A DNA stretch of 64,000 bases from Variovorax beijingensis. Lineage in GTDB: Bacteria > Pseudomonadota > Gammaproteobacteria > Burkholderiales > Burkholderiaceae_C. Below are positions 35,129 through 44,603 of the stretch, in pieces. Both the position numbers and the translations under genes were made by a program. Position 1 is the first letter of the stretch. Each line of letters begins with the position of its first letter. The notes under the pieces were generated by a model. The model did not search any database and was not told the origin of the DNA. It saw only the letters and a list, made by a program, of their open reading frames with translations. The stretch spans positions 310,001 through 374,000 of the forward strand of contig NZ_RXFQ01000007.1 in assembly GCF_003951285.1 (NCBI RefSeq). The letters run 5' to 3'.

Positions 35129-37858
35129 ATGAGTGAAATCAGTCGCACCGCCCTTTTCGGCAAGCTCAACTCGCTGGCCTACAAGGCCATCGAAGGCGCC
35201 ACGGTGTTCTGCAAGATGCGGGGCAATCCGTATGTGGAACTGGAGCACTGGTTCGCCCAGCTGCTGCAGGCGCAGGACTCCGACCTGCACCGCGTGATCC
35301 AGCACTACGGCCTCGACGTCTCGGTCATCGCCAAGGACATGACCGCCGCGCTCGACCGCCTGCCGCGCGGCGCCACCGCCATCAGCGACTTTTCCCCGCA
35401 CATCGAGAACGCCATCGAACGCGCCTGGACCTATGCCACGCTGCAGTTCGGCGAGGCGCAGGTGCGCACCGGCTACATCCTGGTGGGCATGCTGAAGACG
35501 CAGAGCCTGCGCAACCCGCTGTTCGGCCTGTCCAGGCAGTTCGAGAAGGTCAAGGTCGAGGACCTGGCCGACAACTTCGCCAAGATCTGCGACGCATCGC
35601 CCGAATCGCAGATGCGCGCGCAGGACGGCACCGGCATGGGCAGCGGCGCACCGGGCGAAGATTCCGGCGCGATGGCGCCTGCCGCCATGGGCAAGGGCGA
35701 TGCGCTCAAGAAGTTCGCGGTCGACCTCACCGAGAAGGCCAGGAAGGGCGAGATGGACCCGATCACCGGACGCGACGAGGAGATCCGCCAGATCGTCGAC
35801 ATCCTGATGCGCCGCCGCCAGAACAATCCGCTGCTGACGGGCGAGGCCGGCGTGGGCAAGACGGCAGTGGTCGAAGGCTTCGCGCAGCGCCTGGCGCGAG
35901 GCGACGTGCCGCCGCAGCTGAAGGACGTGAAGCTGCTCACGCTCGACATCGGCCTGCTGCAGGCCGGCGCGAGCATGAAGGGCGAGTTCGAGCAGCGCCT
36001 GCGCCAGGTGATCGACGAGGTGCAGGCATCGCCCACGCCCATCATTCTTTTCATCGACGAGATCCACACGCTGGTGGGCGCGGGCGGCGCGGCCGGCACC
36101 GGCGATGCGGCCAACCTGCTGAAGCCGGCGCTCGCGCGCGGCAACCTGCGCACCATCGGCGCCACCACCTGGGCCGAGTACAAGAAGTACATCGAGAAAG
36201 ACCCGGCGCTCACGCGGCGCTTCCAGGTGGTGCAGGTGCCCGAGCCCGACGAGGTGAAGGCCATTTTGATGCTGCGCGGCGTGGCCAGCGTGCTCGAGAA
36301 GCACCACCGCGTGCAGCTGCTCGACGAGGCCATCGAGGCGGCCGTCAAGCTGAGCCACCGCTACATTCCCGCGCGCCAATTGCCCGACAAGGCCGTGAGC
36401 CTGCTCGACACGGCCTGCGCGCGCGTGGCTGTGAGTCAGCACGCGACGCCGCCCGAAGTTGAAGACTGCATGCGCCGCATCGAGGGGCTCACGGTCGAGC
36501 AGGAGATCATCGGCCGCGAGGAAGCCATCGGCATCGACGTGACCAGGCGCGCGGCGCAGGTGGCTGCGCTGCTGGCCGAATCGAAGGTGCAGCTCGAGGC
36601 GCTCAATGCGCGCTGGCAGGAGGAGAAGGGGCTGGTCGATCGGCTGCTGGAGTTGCGCAGCAAACTGCGTGCGGGGAGCAAGCCGGTGGACACTGCTTCC
36701 GCCGAGGGCGATGCGAAGGCCGACGTGCCCCCGCCCCAGCCCTCCCCCGGCGCGGAAGGGAGCGAAGACCGCGCCGCGCTGCTGGCCGAACTGCACGAAC
36801 TGCAGGCGAAGATCCACGCGGTGCAGGGCGAGTCGCCGCTGATCCTGCCCTCGGTCGACGAGCAGGCCGTGGCCTCGGTGGTGGCCGACTGGACCGGCAT
36901 TCCCGTCGGCCGCATGGTCAAGAACGAAGTGGAGGCGGTGCTCAAGCTCGCCGACACGCTCAACCAGCGCGTCATCGGCCAGAAGCACGGCCTGGAGATG
37001 ATCGCGCGCCGTATCCAGACCTCGCGTGCGCGCCTGGACAACCCGCAGAAGCCGATCGGCGTGTTCATGCTGTGCGGCACCTCGGGCGTGGGCAAGACCG
37101 AGACCGCATTGGCGCTCGCGGAAGCCCTGTACGGCGGCGAGCAGAACATCATCACCATCAACATGAGCGAGTTCCAGGAGGCGCATACCGTCTCCACGCT
37201 CAAGGGCGCGCCGCCCGGCTACGTGGGCTACGGCGAGGGCGGCATCCTGACCGAGGCGGTGCGCCGCCGGCCCTACAGCGTGGTGCTGCTCGACGAAGTG
37301 GAAAAGGCCCACCCCGACGTGCACGAGATCTTCTTCCAGGTGTTCGACAAGGGCTGGATGGAAGACGGCGAGGGCCGCATGATCGACTTCAAGAACACGA
37401 TCATCCTGCTGACCACCAACGCCGGCAGCGAGCTGGTGATGAGCATGTGCCGCGACCCCGAGCTGCTGCCCGATTCGAACGCGCTGGCCGACGCGTTGAA
37501 GGCGCCGCTCATGAAGGTGTTCCCACCGGCGCTGCTCGGCCGCATCGTCACCATTCCCTACTACCCGCTGTCGCCCGACATGATGAAGAAGATCGTGCGG
37601 CTGCAGCTGGGCCGCATCAAGAAGCGCGTGGAGACCAACCATGGCGTGCCCTTCGAGTACAGCGAGGCGGTCATCGACCAGGTGGTTGCGCGCTGCCAGG
37701 ACCCGGAGTCGGGCGGGCGCGTGATCGACGCGATCCTGACCAACACCGTGCTGCCCACCATTTCGGTCGAGTACCTGCAGCGGCTGGCGTCGGGCGGCGA
37801 GATCCGCCGCGTCGCGCTCGACGTGAAGGATGCCGACTTCACCTACGCCTTTGATTGA
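35129..37858 (+). CDS. tssH: T6SS sheath-recycling ATPase TssH (ClpV)
   Basis: A 909-residue ClpB-family AAA+ unfoldase with T6SS-type N-domain (LARKLNSL-like start, YVELEHWFAQLLQ). AAA1 has Walker A GEAGVGKT at residues 238-245 and Walker B LFIDEIHTL. AAA2 has Walker A GTSGVGKT at 650-657 and Walker B LLDEVEKAH. ClpV pulls contracted TssBC sheaths apart. The coiled-coil middle region carries a Pro/Gly-rich insert (about residues 531-547) encoded by a palindromic repeat-like sequence at 36742-36762. It is followed by vgrG1 after 24 bases. Confidence 0.96.
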   Translation: MSEISRTALFGKLNSLAYKAIEGATVFCKMRGNPYVELEHWFAQLLQAQDSDLHRVIQHYGLDVSVIAKDMTAALDRLPRGATAISDFSPHIENAIERAWTYATLQFGEAQVRTGYILVGMLKTQSLRNPLFGLSRQFEKVKVEDLADNFAKICDASPESQMRAQDGTGMGSGAPGEDSGAMAPAAMGKGDALKKFAVDLTEKARKGEMDPITGRDEEIRQIVDILMRRRQNNPLLTGEAGVGKTAVVEGFAQRLARGDVPPQLKDVKLLTLDIGLLQAGASMKGEFEQRLRQVIDEVQASPTPIILFIDEIHTLVGAGGAAGTGDAANLLKPALARGNLRTIGATTWAEYKKYIEKDPALTRRFQVVQVPEPDEVKAILMLRGVASVLEKHHRVQLLDEAIEAAVKLSHRYIPARQLPDKAVSLLDTACARVAVSQHATPPEVEDCMRRIEGLTVEQEIIGREEAIGIDVTRRAAQVAALLAESKVQLEALNARWQEEKGLVDRLLELRSKLRAGSKPVDTASAEGDAKADVPPPQPSPGAEGSEDRAALLAELHELQAKIHAVQGESPLILPSVDEQAVASVVADWTGIPVGRMVKNEVEAVLKLADTLNQRVIGQKHGLEMIARRIQTSRARLDNPQKPIGVFMLCGTSGVGKTETALALAEALYGGEQNIITINMSEFQEAHTVSTLKGAPPGYVGYGEGGILTEAVRRRPYSVVLLDEVEKAHPDVHEIFFQVFDKGWMEDGEGRMIDFKNTIILLTTNAGSELVMSMCRDPELLPDSNALADALKAPLMKVFPPALLGRIVTIPYYPLSPDMMKKIVRLQLGRIKKRVETNHGVPFEYSEAVIDQVVARCQDPESGGRVIDAILTNTVLPTISVEYLQRLASGGEIRRVALDVKDADFTYAFD
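36728..36770. repeat. Palindrome-containing in-frame insert in tssH
   Basis: CTCCC-(11 bases)-GGGAG (36742-36762), flanked by CCCCCGCCCCAGC, resembles the repeat embedded in the caspase-like gene and common Comamonadaceae extragenic palindromes. Here it encodes a Pro/Gly/Ser-rich linker at the tip of the ClpV middle domain without breaking the frame. Confidence 0.45.
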
Positions 37859-37882
37859 GGCTTCAACAAGAGACCCCCGAAA

Positions 37883-40231
37883 ATGGCCGATCACGAGTTC
37901 CGCATCGAGAGCGATTCACCTGCCAACAAGGAGCTGATGTTCTGGCGCATCGTCGGCCATGAGGCGCTTGCGCGCCCCTCGGCCTACGAGCTCACGGTGC
38001 TGTCGAAGAACAGGGCGCTAGACGCCAAGGACATCCTCGGGCGGGGATTCGATGTGGTCATCGAATTCCAGGACAAGGACGGCGGCAAGCACGAGCGGCA
38101 CTGCCAGGGTCATGCGGTGCGTTTTGTGCGCGCGGGGCACGTGGGCCGGCATTTTGAATACCGCATCACGCTGCGCTCGTGGTTCTGGCTGCTCACCAAG
38201 CGCACCAACTCCCGCATCCTGCAGGACAAGAAGGTGCTCGAAGTGCTCGACGCGGTGTTCGAGGACAGCCCGATCAAGCGCTTCAAGAAGACCAAGGCCG
38301 ACAACGTCATCGGCACGCACAGCCCGCGGCGCTACTGCGTGCAGCACCAGGAAACCGACTACCAGTTCCTGTCGCGGCTGCTGGAAGACGAAGGCATCTA
38401 CTACTGGTTCGACGCGCATGATGCGCCCGGCACCATGCACCTGTCGGATGCGAGCGACATGGCGCACGAGAAGCTGGCCGTGACCGATACCCTGCGCCAT
38501 GCAGGCAGCGATGCGAGCGAGGCGCGCTACAACGAGATCTCGCGTTGGGTGAGTGCGCGCCAGTTCGACACCGGCAAGCACGACTCCCGCGACAGCGACT
38601 TCAAGGCCATCAAGAAAAAGCTGGGCGCGGTGATCGACGTGCCTGGCGGCCACGAACTGGCCGGCCTCGAGATGTTCGAATTCCCCGGCGGCTACTTCAC
38701 CGGTGACGACGCCGAGAACCGCGCCAAGCTGCGCGGCGATGAACTCAACGCGCGCCGCGACCGTCATTGGGCCCTGACCAACTGGCCCGACGTGGCCGCG
38801 GGCCGCAGCTTCAAGTTCAAGGGTGATCCCGACGGCGCGCGCGACGGCGACTACATCATTGCGGCCTGCACTTTCATGGCCAGTCATCCCGGCTACGAGA
38901 GCGTGGCGGCCAGCGCGGTCGAGCAACCGATCCACACCGCCCTGTCCGACGTGCTGCGCGACGATGCGGTGAACGCCGACACCCTGCAAGTGCTCGAAGA
39001 GCTGATTGCCGGCACGCCCGCACTGCACACCGCGCTGCCGGGCACCAGTGCGTTCCTGCTGACTGTGATTCCCGTGGACCGCCCGTACCGCGCGCCGCGC
39101 CTCACGCCGCGCGTGACCATGCCCGGCCCGCAGATCGCGATCGTGGTGGGTCCCGAGGGCGAGGAGATCCACGCCGACAAGTTCGGGCGGGTGAAGGTGC
39201 GCTTTCAATGGGACCGCTACAACGACGGAGACGAGAACTCGACCTGTTGGGTCCGCGTTTCGCAGCCCTGGGCCGGCAAGGGCTGGGGCGGCTATTTCAT
39301 TCCACGCATCGGGCAGGAGGTGATCGTCGATTTTCTCAACGGCGACCCCGACCGTCCGCTGATCGTGGGCCGGGTCTACAACGACGAGCAGCCCATTCCT
39401 TTTGACTCGCACACGCAGAGCGGCTTTCGCACGCGCTCCACGCCCAAGGGCGGGGTGGCCAATTTCAACGAGTTCCGCTTCGACGACAAGAAGGGCTCCG
39501 AGCAGGTGTACCTGCATGCGGAAAAAAATCAAGACATCGAGGTTGAGAACGATGAAACGCATTGGGTAGGGCATGACCGAAAGAAGACGATCGACAACGA
39601 CGAAAACGTCGAGGTCAAGAACAACCGGACCGAGAAAGTAGGCGTCGACGAGAAGATCGATATCGGCAGCAACCGGACCGAAACGGTCGGCAGCAACGAG
39701 AAGATCACGATCGGTGCCAACCGCACGGAATCGGTGGGCGCCAACGAGGGCGTGACCATCGGAGCGAATCGCGACTTGACGGTGGGTGGCAATGAGACGG
39801 TCGTCGTCGGCGCATCGCGCACGGAGACGGTGGCTGCGAGCCTGACGCAGACCATCGGCGCCAACTTCACCCAGACGCTCGGCGGCGCGCTGAACGTGAC
39901 GTCCGCCGGCCCGATGACATTCACCGCGGCGGGCGGCTTCACCGTCGTCGCGCCGGGCGGCACGAAGATCATCGACATGTCGCTGGAGCAGTTCGGCGGA
40001 AAGATCTTCGAAGGGTACGGCATCAAGATCACGGCCAATCTGGCCAACATGGCGCTCGACAATGCGAAGTTCGCGCTCAACGGCGTGAACCTGGCCTCCA
40101 CAGGCATCAAGCTGGACAAGGCCATGTTCAATCTTGCCGACAAGGATTGCGAACTCAAGAAGGCAGAAGCACTCATTGGCGCATTTCCCGGCCTCGCCTT
40201 GACGCTTGCCGCAGTCAAGATATTTCTTTGA
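37883..40231 (+). CDS. tssI: T6SS spike protein VgrG (copy 1)
   Basis: A 782-residue VgrG. It has gp27-like (FRIESDSPANKELMFWRIVGHEAL, RYCVQHQETDYQFLSRLLEDEGIYYWFDAHD) and gp5-like domains (FGRVKVRFQWDR, CWVRVSQPWAGKGWGGYFIPRIGQEVIVDFLNGDPDRPLIVGRVYN). A tail of ~8-residue rungs follows (NRTETVGSNEKITIGA), then a unique C-terminus of ~110 residues ending AVKIFL. No catalytic toxin domain is visible. The spike carries cargo through PAAR-type tips and adaptors. It heads the first cargo module (DUF2169-pentapeptide, pentapeptide, DUF3540, DUF4150). The body is nearly identical to copy 2; the tails differ. Confidence 0.95.
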   Translation: MADHEFRIESDSPANKELMFWRIVGHEALARPSAYELTVLSKNRALDAKDILGRGFDVVIEFQDKDGGKHERHCQGHAVRFVRAGHVGRHFEYRITLRSWFWLLTKRTNSRILQDKKVLEVLDAVFEDSPIKRFKKTKADNVIGTHSPRRYCVQHQETDYQFLSRLLEDEGIYYWFDAHDAPGTMHLSDASDMAHEKLAVTDTLRHAGSDASEARYNEISRWVSARQFDTGKHDSRDSDFKAIKKKLGAVIDVPGGHELAGLEMFEFPGGYFTGDDAENRAKLRGDELNARRDRHWALTNWPDVAAGRSFKFKGDPDGARDGDYIIAACTFMASHPGYESVAASAVEQPIHTALSDVLRDDAVNADTLQVLEELIAGTPALHTALPGTSAFLLTVIPVDRPYRAPRLTPRVTMPGPQIAIVVGPEGEEIHADKFGRVKVRFQWDRYNDGDENSTCWVRVSQPWAGKGWGGYFIPRIGQEVIVDFLNGDPDRPLIVGRVYNDEQPIPFDSHTQSGFRTRSTPKGGVANFNEFRFDDKKGSEQVYLHAEKNQDIEVENDETHWVGHDRKKTIDNDENVEVKNNRTEKVGVDEKIDIGSNRTETVGSNEKITIGANRTESVGANEGVTIGANRDLTVGGNETVVVGASRTETVAASLTQTIGANFTQTLGGALNVTSAGPMTFTAAGGFTVVAPGGTKIIDMSLEQFGGKIFEGYGIKITANLANMALDNAKFALNGVNLASTGIKLDKAMFNLADKDCELKKAEALIGAFPGLALTLAAVKIFL

Positions 40232-40240
40232 CGCACGCGT

Positions 40241-42877
40241 ATGAAAGTCATCAAGCCGATGCCTCTGTCGCTGCTGACAAGGTGCTTCGAGTACCGAGGC
40301 AAGTGCTGGTTGGGGATTTCGACGCTGCTGCAGGTCGATCTCTCGCCGGTGCCGCGCGTCTGGCCCGAGAAATCGCTGTGGCAGTTCTGGGCGAGCCAGC
40401 CCGAAGCCGAGATGCCCCTGGACGATGCGATGGTGCGGGCCCGGGCGGAATACCTCGTCGTGGGGGGCGCCTTCCCGCACGGAACCGATGGACGCAGCTG
40501 CATCGTCGCGGCGCAGGTCGGCGCATTGCGCAAGACGCTGCTGGTTCATGGCGACCGCTGCTGGGACGGTGATCGACCCAGCACGGCTGCCGCGTTCTCC
40601 CGCATGCCGCTGCGCTGGAGCGGAGCATTCGGCGGGCCGGCGTTCGCTGCGAATCCGCTGGGCAAAGGGGCAGCGCCGGTGGAGACCGGTGGCGCGCGCC
40701 TTCACCTCCTGCCCAATATCGAATACGCCGACAACCCGATCGCCTCGCGCCAGCAGCAGGTGCTGCCCGCGGGATTCGGGCCGCTCGACCAGGCGTGGCC
40801 TCAGCGAGCCAGCTTGCGTGGCACCTACGGCGACGAGTGGTTGCGCAACGAATATCCCGCCGTTGCCTCCGACACCGACTGGCAGTTCTTCAATGCAGCG
40901 CCGCATGACCAGCAGCAACCCGATGCCTTTCGCGGCGACGAGGCCTACGCGCTGCGGAACATGCACCCCGAACACGCGTTGATCGAAGGCCGCCTGCCCG
41001 GGTTGAAGGCGCGCAACTTCGTCACCCACCGCGTCGGCGGGAAGGAAAAGTTCAAGGAAGTGCAGAACCGTTTGAATACGCTCTGGTTTTTTCCGGAATC
41101 CGAGAAGGCGATTCTGGTGTTCCAGGGGCTGCACGAGATATTCGAGGACGACGGTGCAGATATCGTTCATCTTCTGGCCGGGCTGGAGTACCTGTCGGCG
41201 CCGCGCGAGGCCGAACACTACCTCGCAGTGCGCGACAAGCGGCTGGACATGGAAGACGGTGCCATCGAGTCGCTGCGCGAGGACGATCTGCTTCCGGCGG
41301 ACCTGGCCGTCTCGCTGTTCAACGTGGAACCGAAGCCGGGGCGCATGCTGGAGCGCGGCGCACGGGGGGCTCGCGAGGCGCGGGTTGCGGCCCACGAACT
41401 GGTGAAGTCGCATGGCCTGGACCCGGCGCTGCACGCACCACCGATCGAAGCACCGCCGCTTCCGCGGATCCGCACGATCGACGACCTCCTGCGCGTGCGC
41501 AAGGAAGTCTTGGCGCAGGCAGCCGCAATGCGCACCGAGGCCGAAGCTGGCAAGGCCGCCTCGCTGGCGGCGGTGAAGCGGCAGTTCGCGCAAAGCGGCA
41601 TGGCCTTTTCCCCGATCGAAGCCGAGATGAAAGGCCTTGCCATGCGCGGACCGCCGCGTCCCTATGTGGACGGCCTGCTCGCGCACATGAAGCAGCTCAT
41701 CGCGCAGGGCGAGCGCACGCCGGGCGCAGTCGACGAACTCAAGGAGATGCTGGCCGATGCCGGGCAGGTTGCCACATGGCGTGCCGGAGAGCGCAGCCAG
41801 CTGGTGGGGTATCGGATGAGTGCGCACTACCAGCCACCGGCAGATGCCCTGGACAAGGATGCGGCGCTTGCCCTGCGCCGGCGGGTGCTGGAACACCATG
41901 CGCAGGGCGGGACGTTCCGCGACTGGGATCTCACCGGGGCAGATCTGTCCGGAATGGAACTGGAGGGCGCGGACTTCCGGGGCGCCTTGATGGAGCGAGC
42001 CAATCTTACCGGCACCCGGCTTGGCCGCGCCGATCTGAGCGATGCCGTTCTGGCCCATTCGACACTTCTGCTCACGGATCTGGCTGGCGCCAATCTGTCG
42101 CGCGCGAACCTGGGGGCCTGCCGGATCGAGAAGGCGGATTTCTCCGGTGCCGAGCTGAGCGATGTAGTCTTCAGCCGCGCCCGGATCGACGAAACGAGTT
42201 GGCGCCGCGCGAGGATCGACGGTGTGATGCTCGAAGAGGCGGCCATCGGCGCGCTCGACTTCAGCGGCGCCCACGCAGCGAGCGTTCTGCTTTTCCGTCA
42301 GCGCGATCTGCGACAGTGCAGCTTCGCCGGCGCGCGCTTCGGCCAGTGCGTCTTTCTCGAGTGCGACCTCTCGGGTGTCGACTTCTCGAACGCAACGATC
42401 GGCAAGTGCGCATTCGTCACGGTGGCGGCGCAGCGCGCGTCGTTCAAGGGCCTGCGCATCGAGTCCGGCTGCTTCGTGAAAGGCTGCGTGCTCACAGGCG
42501 CCGATTTCTCGCAGGCGCATCTGGCGGCAATGAACTTTCGCGGGGTTGAGGCTTCCGGCACAGTGTTCCGGGGTGCACGCCTGCAGGGTTCGGATTTCAG
42601 CGAAAGCGACCTGTCGAATGCGGACTTCCGGGGTGCGGACGCTCGGCAGACACGTTTCGTGCGAGCGCGGCTGAACCATGCCAATCTGGGCGGAGCCAAC
42701 CTGGTGGATGCCGTCTTTCAACATGCGCATTTGGACGGCACCGACTACCGCCGAGCCAATCTCTTCCAGAGTGACTTCGCGCGCGTGCGCATCGGCGCCG
42801 GCGCAGAGTTCGGCGAAGCGATCACCGCGCGGATGCGGACCTACCCCCGCCACGCGCGCACTGCGGAGCAGGCATGA
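40241..42877 (+). CDS. DUF2169 adaptor domain fused to pentapeptide-repeat domain
   Basis: An 878-residue two-part protein. Residues ~1-330 match the DUF2169 family (GISTLLQVDLS, LVVGGAFPHGTDG, RLRGTYGDEWLRNEYP-like block, FFNAAPHDQQQPDAFRGDE). These are T6SS adaptor/chaperones loading effectors onto VgrG/PAAR. After a charged helical linker, residues ~565-860 are pentapeptide repeats (ADLSG, ADFRG, ANLTG, ADFSG pattern) forming a right-handed square beta-helix. It starts 9 bases after vgrG1 and its stop overlaps the next gene (ATGA). The pentapeptide part could be cargo, a scaffold or a DNA mimic. Confidence 0.85.
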   Translation: MKVIKPMPLSLLTRCFEYRGKCWLGISTLLQVDLSPVPRVWPEKSLWQFWASQPEAEMPLDDAMVRARAEYLVVGGAFPHGTDGRSCIVAAQVGALRKTLLVHGDRCWDGDRPSTAAAFSRMPLRWSGAFGGPAFAANPLGKGAAPVETGGARLHLLPNIEYADNPIASRQQQVLPAGFGPLDQAWPQRASLRGTYGDEWLRNEYPAVASDTDWQFFNAAPHDQQQPDAFRGDEAYALRNMHPEHALIEGRLPGLKARNFVTHRVGGKEKFKEVQNRLNTLWFFPESEKAILVFQGLHEIFEDDGADIVHLLAGLEYLSAPREAEHYLAVRDKRLDMEDGAIESLREDDLLPADLAVSLFNVEPKPGRMLERGARGAREARVAAHELVKSHGLDPALHAPPIEAPPLPRIRTIDDLLRVRKEVLAQAAAMRTEAEAGKAASLAAVKRQFAQSGMAFSPIEAEMKGLAMRGPPRPYVDGLLAHMKQLIAQGERTPGAVDELKEMLADAGQVATWRAGERSQLVGYRMSAHYQPPADALDKDAALALRRRVLEHHAQGGTFRDWDLTGADLSGMELEGADFRGALMERANLTGTRLGRADLSDAVLAHSTLLLTDLAGANLSRANLGACRIEKADFSGAELSDVVFSRARIDETSWRRARIDGVMLEEAAIGALDFSGAHAASVLLFRQRDLRQCSFAGARFGQCVFLECDLSGVDFSNATIGKCAFVTVAAQRASFKGLRIESGCFVKGCVLTGADFSQAHLAAMNFRGVEASGTVFRGARLQGSDFSESDLSNADFRGADARQTRFVRARLNHANLGGANLVDAVFQHAHLDGTDYRRANLFQSDFARVRIGAGAEFGEAITARMRTYPRHARTAEQA

Positions 42878-43935
42878 AGATGGACAAGGCACAGGTTCTG
42901 GCGTGCGTGCAGCGCGCAGAACCCATCATGGGCCAGGACCTGTCGGGCATGGATTTCTCCGGGCAGGACCTGTCCGGCGCGGTGTTCGACACCTGTACTT
43001 TTCACGACGGCCAGTTGGTTGCCGCCGACCTCGACGAGAGCGTCTTCATCCGCTGCAGCTTCGAGCGTACCTCGCTGGAGCGCAGCCGGATGACTTCCAC
43101 TTCGTTCGCCGAATGCACGTTCAACCGGGTCGTGATGGTCGACGTCGACATGAAGAGCGTGGCCTTCTTCCAGTGCCGCATCGACGGACTCGCGATGGGC
43201 CGCAGCCGCCTGGATTTCGTGAGCTTCGTGAAGTCCGAACTGAACCGGCTCCTGTTCGTCGAATCGCGGCTCGCGCAGGTCACTGTGGTCGATTGCAAGA
43301 CGGGCATCCTGGACCTGAGTGGCGCTTCGCTGGATCGCTGCGTGCTGATGGCGTGCGATCTGCGGCAGGCCATTTTCAAGGACACGGCCTTCTCGACCGT
43401 CGTCTTCCTCAAGTCCGATCTGTCCGGCCATTCATTCGCTGGCCAGCGATTCATCTCATGCCAGTTCATGGAAGCCGATCTGAGCGGTTGCGACTTCTCG
43501 CATGCGCAGGTCGTGCAGGCGAACTTTCAGAAGGCGCAGCTCGCCGGCGCCAGATTCGACCACGCCAATGCAAGGAACGCGATCTTCATGGAAGCGGGGC
43601 TCGTCGGCGCGCGCCTGGACCATGCGGACCTCGCCCAGGCCTTGTTCATCGCCGCACAGGCGGCGGACAGCAGCTTCACCTCGGCCAATCTCTATCAGAG
43701 CAACTGGGTCAGGGCGGTTCTGCCAGGCGCACGGCTGGACGGCTGCGATCTGACCTATGCGGATTTCTCGCATGCCGACCTGCGCCAAGCCGACCTGCGC
43801 GGCGCATCGATGTTCCGTTGCAACCTGCATGCCGTGAACGACGAGGACGCCGTCTATACCGATCGGGCGCGCTCGCTCGAGAGCGATCCCCTCGTGCTGG
43901 CCTCTGAACGATGGGCGCCGGTTCCCCTTTCCTGA
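42874..43935 (+). CDS. Pentapeptide-repeat protein
   Basis: A 353-residue protein built almost wholly of pentapeptide repeats (MDFSGQDLSGAVF, ADLDESVFIRCSF, ANFQKAQLAGARFDHANARNAIF, ADFSHADLRQADLRGASMF). It should fold as a square beta-helix. It overlaps the upstream DUF2169-pentapeptide gene (ATGA), so the two are made together and may pair. No catalytic motif or signal peptide. Proteins of this type occur in VgrG-DUF2169-DUF3540-DUF4150 modules. Role unknown: effector, adaptor or immunity are all open. Confidence 0.85.
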   Translation: MKMDKAQVLACVQRAEPIMGQDLSGMDFSGQDLSGAVFDTCTFHDGQLVAADLDESVFIRCSFERTSLERSRMTSTSFAECTFNRVVMVDVDMKSVAFFQCRIDGLAMGRSRLDFVSFVKSELNRLLFVESRLAQVTVVDCKTGILDLSGASLDRCVLMACDLRQAIFKDTAFSTVVFLKSDLSGHSFAGQRFISCQFMEADLSGCDFSHAQVVQANFQKAQLAGARFDHANARNAIFMEAGLVGARLDHADLAQALFIAAQAADSSFTSANLYQSNWVRAVLPGARLDGCDLTYADFSHADLRQADLRGASMFRCNLHAVNDEDAVYTDRARSLESDPLVLASERWAPVPLS

Positions 43936-43947
43936 TGGAGTGAGACC

Positions 43948-44580
43948 ATGAGTATTCGAGAAGACACGTTGATGCAGCTCTGCGCGACGCCGCTCCACGG
44001 CAGCGGTACGGTGCGCGCCGTCTCGGCGAGCGGTTTGCTGACGGTCGACACCGCCAATGGCGAGCGCATTGCCGCCAGAGCCGCCAGCTGCCTGGTCGCT
44101 CCTGCGGTGGGAGACAAGGTATGGTTGTGCGGCGACTTGGCCGAGGGCCTCTATGTGACGGCGGTGCTAGCGCACGCGCAGGCCGGCGCGCAGCGCATCC
44201 GGCTGCCTGCGGGCAGCAGCATCGAAGTGACGGATGGCGCGTTGACGCTGCGCGCAGAGGCGTTGAACCTGCAGGGCGGGCAACTGGCGCTGCAGGCCGA
44301 TTCCGCGGCCTTGTGCGTCGGCTCGGTCACCGGCGTCGGACGTGAGGCGACATGGTCCTTCGGCCGCATCAAGATTGTGAGCGACCTGCTCGAGTCGTTT
44401 GCCGAACGTTTCGTGCAGTTCTCGCGCTGGAGCCTGCGCACGGTCGAAGGCATCGACCAGGTGCGCAGCCGGCAGATCGACTACCGTGCCGACCAGTTGA
44501 TGCAGCTGCAGGCGGAGAACCTGGTTGCGAATGCGGCCAACCTTGCCAAGCTCGACGGCGAGCAGATCCACCTGGGCTAG
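43948..44580 (+). CDS. DUF3540 domain protein, T6SS cargo module
   Basis: A 210-residue DUF3540 protein. The N-terminal beta domain (GTVRAVSASGLLTVDTANGERIAARAASCLVAPAVGDKVWLCG, then LYVTAVLAH) resembles an OB/gp5-like fold. The middle has VgrG-tail-like strands (LTLRAEALNLQGGQLALQADSA). The C-terminus is a helix (LLESFAERFVQFSRWSLRTVEGIDQVRSRQIDYRADQLMQL) ending DGEQIHLG. It lies between the pentapeptide gene and the PAAR-like gene, where DUF3540 is usual. It probably helps dock cargo on the spike. ATG at 43948, 12 bases after the previous stop. Confidence 0.85.
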   Translation: MSIREDTLMQLCATPLHGSGTVRAVSASGLLTVDTANGERIAARAASCLVAPAVGDKVWLCGDLAEGLYVTAVLAHAQAGAQRIRLPAGSSIEVTDGALTLRAEALNLQGGQLALQADSAALCVGSVTGVGREATWSFGRIKIVSDLLESFAERFVQFSRWSLRTVEGIDQVRSRQIDYRADQLMQLQAENLVANAANLAKLDGEQIHLG

Positions 44581-44603
44581 CGCCGAACTTTCAGGAGCCA
44601 CTT

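Noticed and set aside
38018..42892. Very long antisense open frame across vgrG1 and the DUF2169-pentapeptide gene
   Set aside because: It is the complement of clear, motif-rich genes in GC-rich DNA; the antisense protein is His/Arg/Val-rich without motifs.
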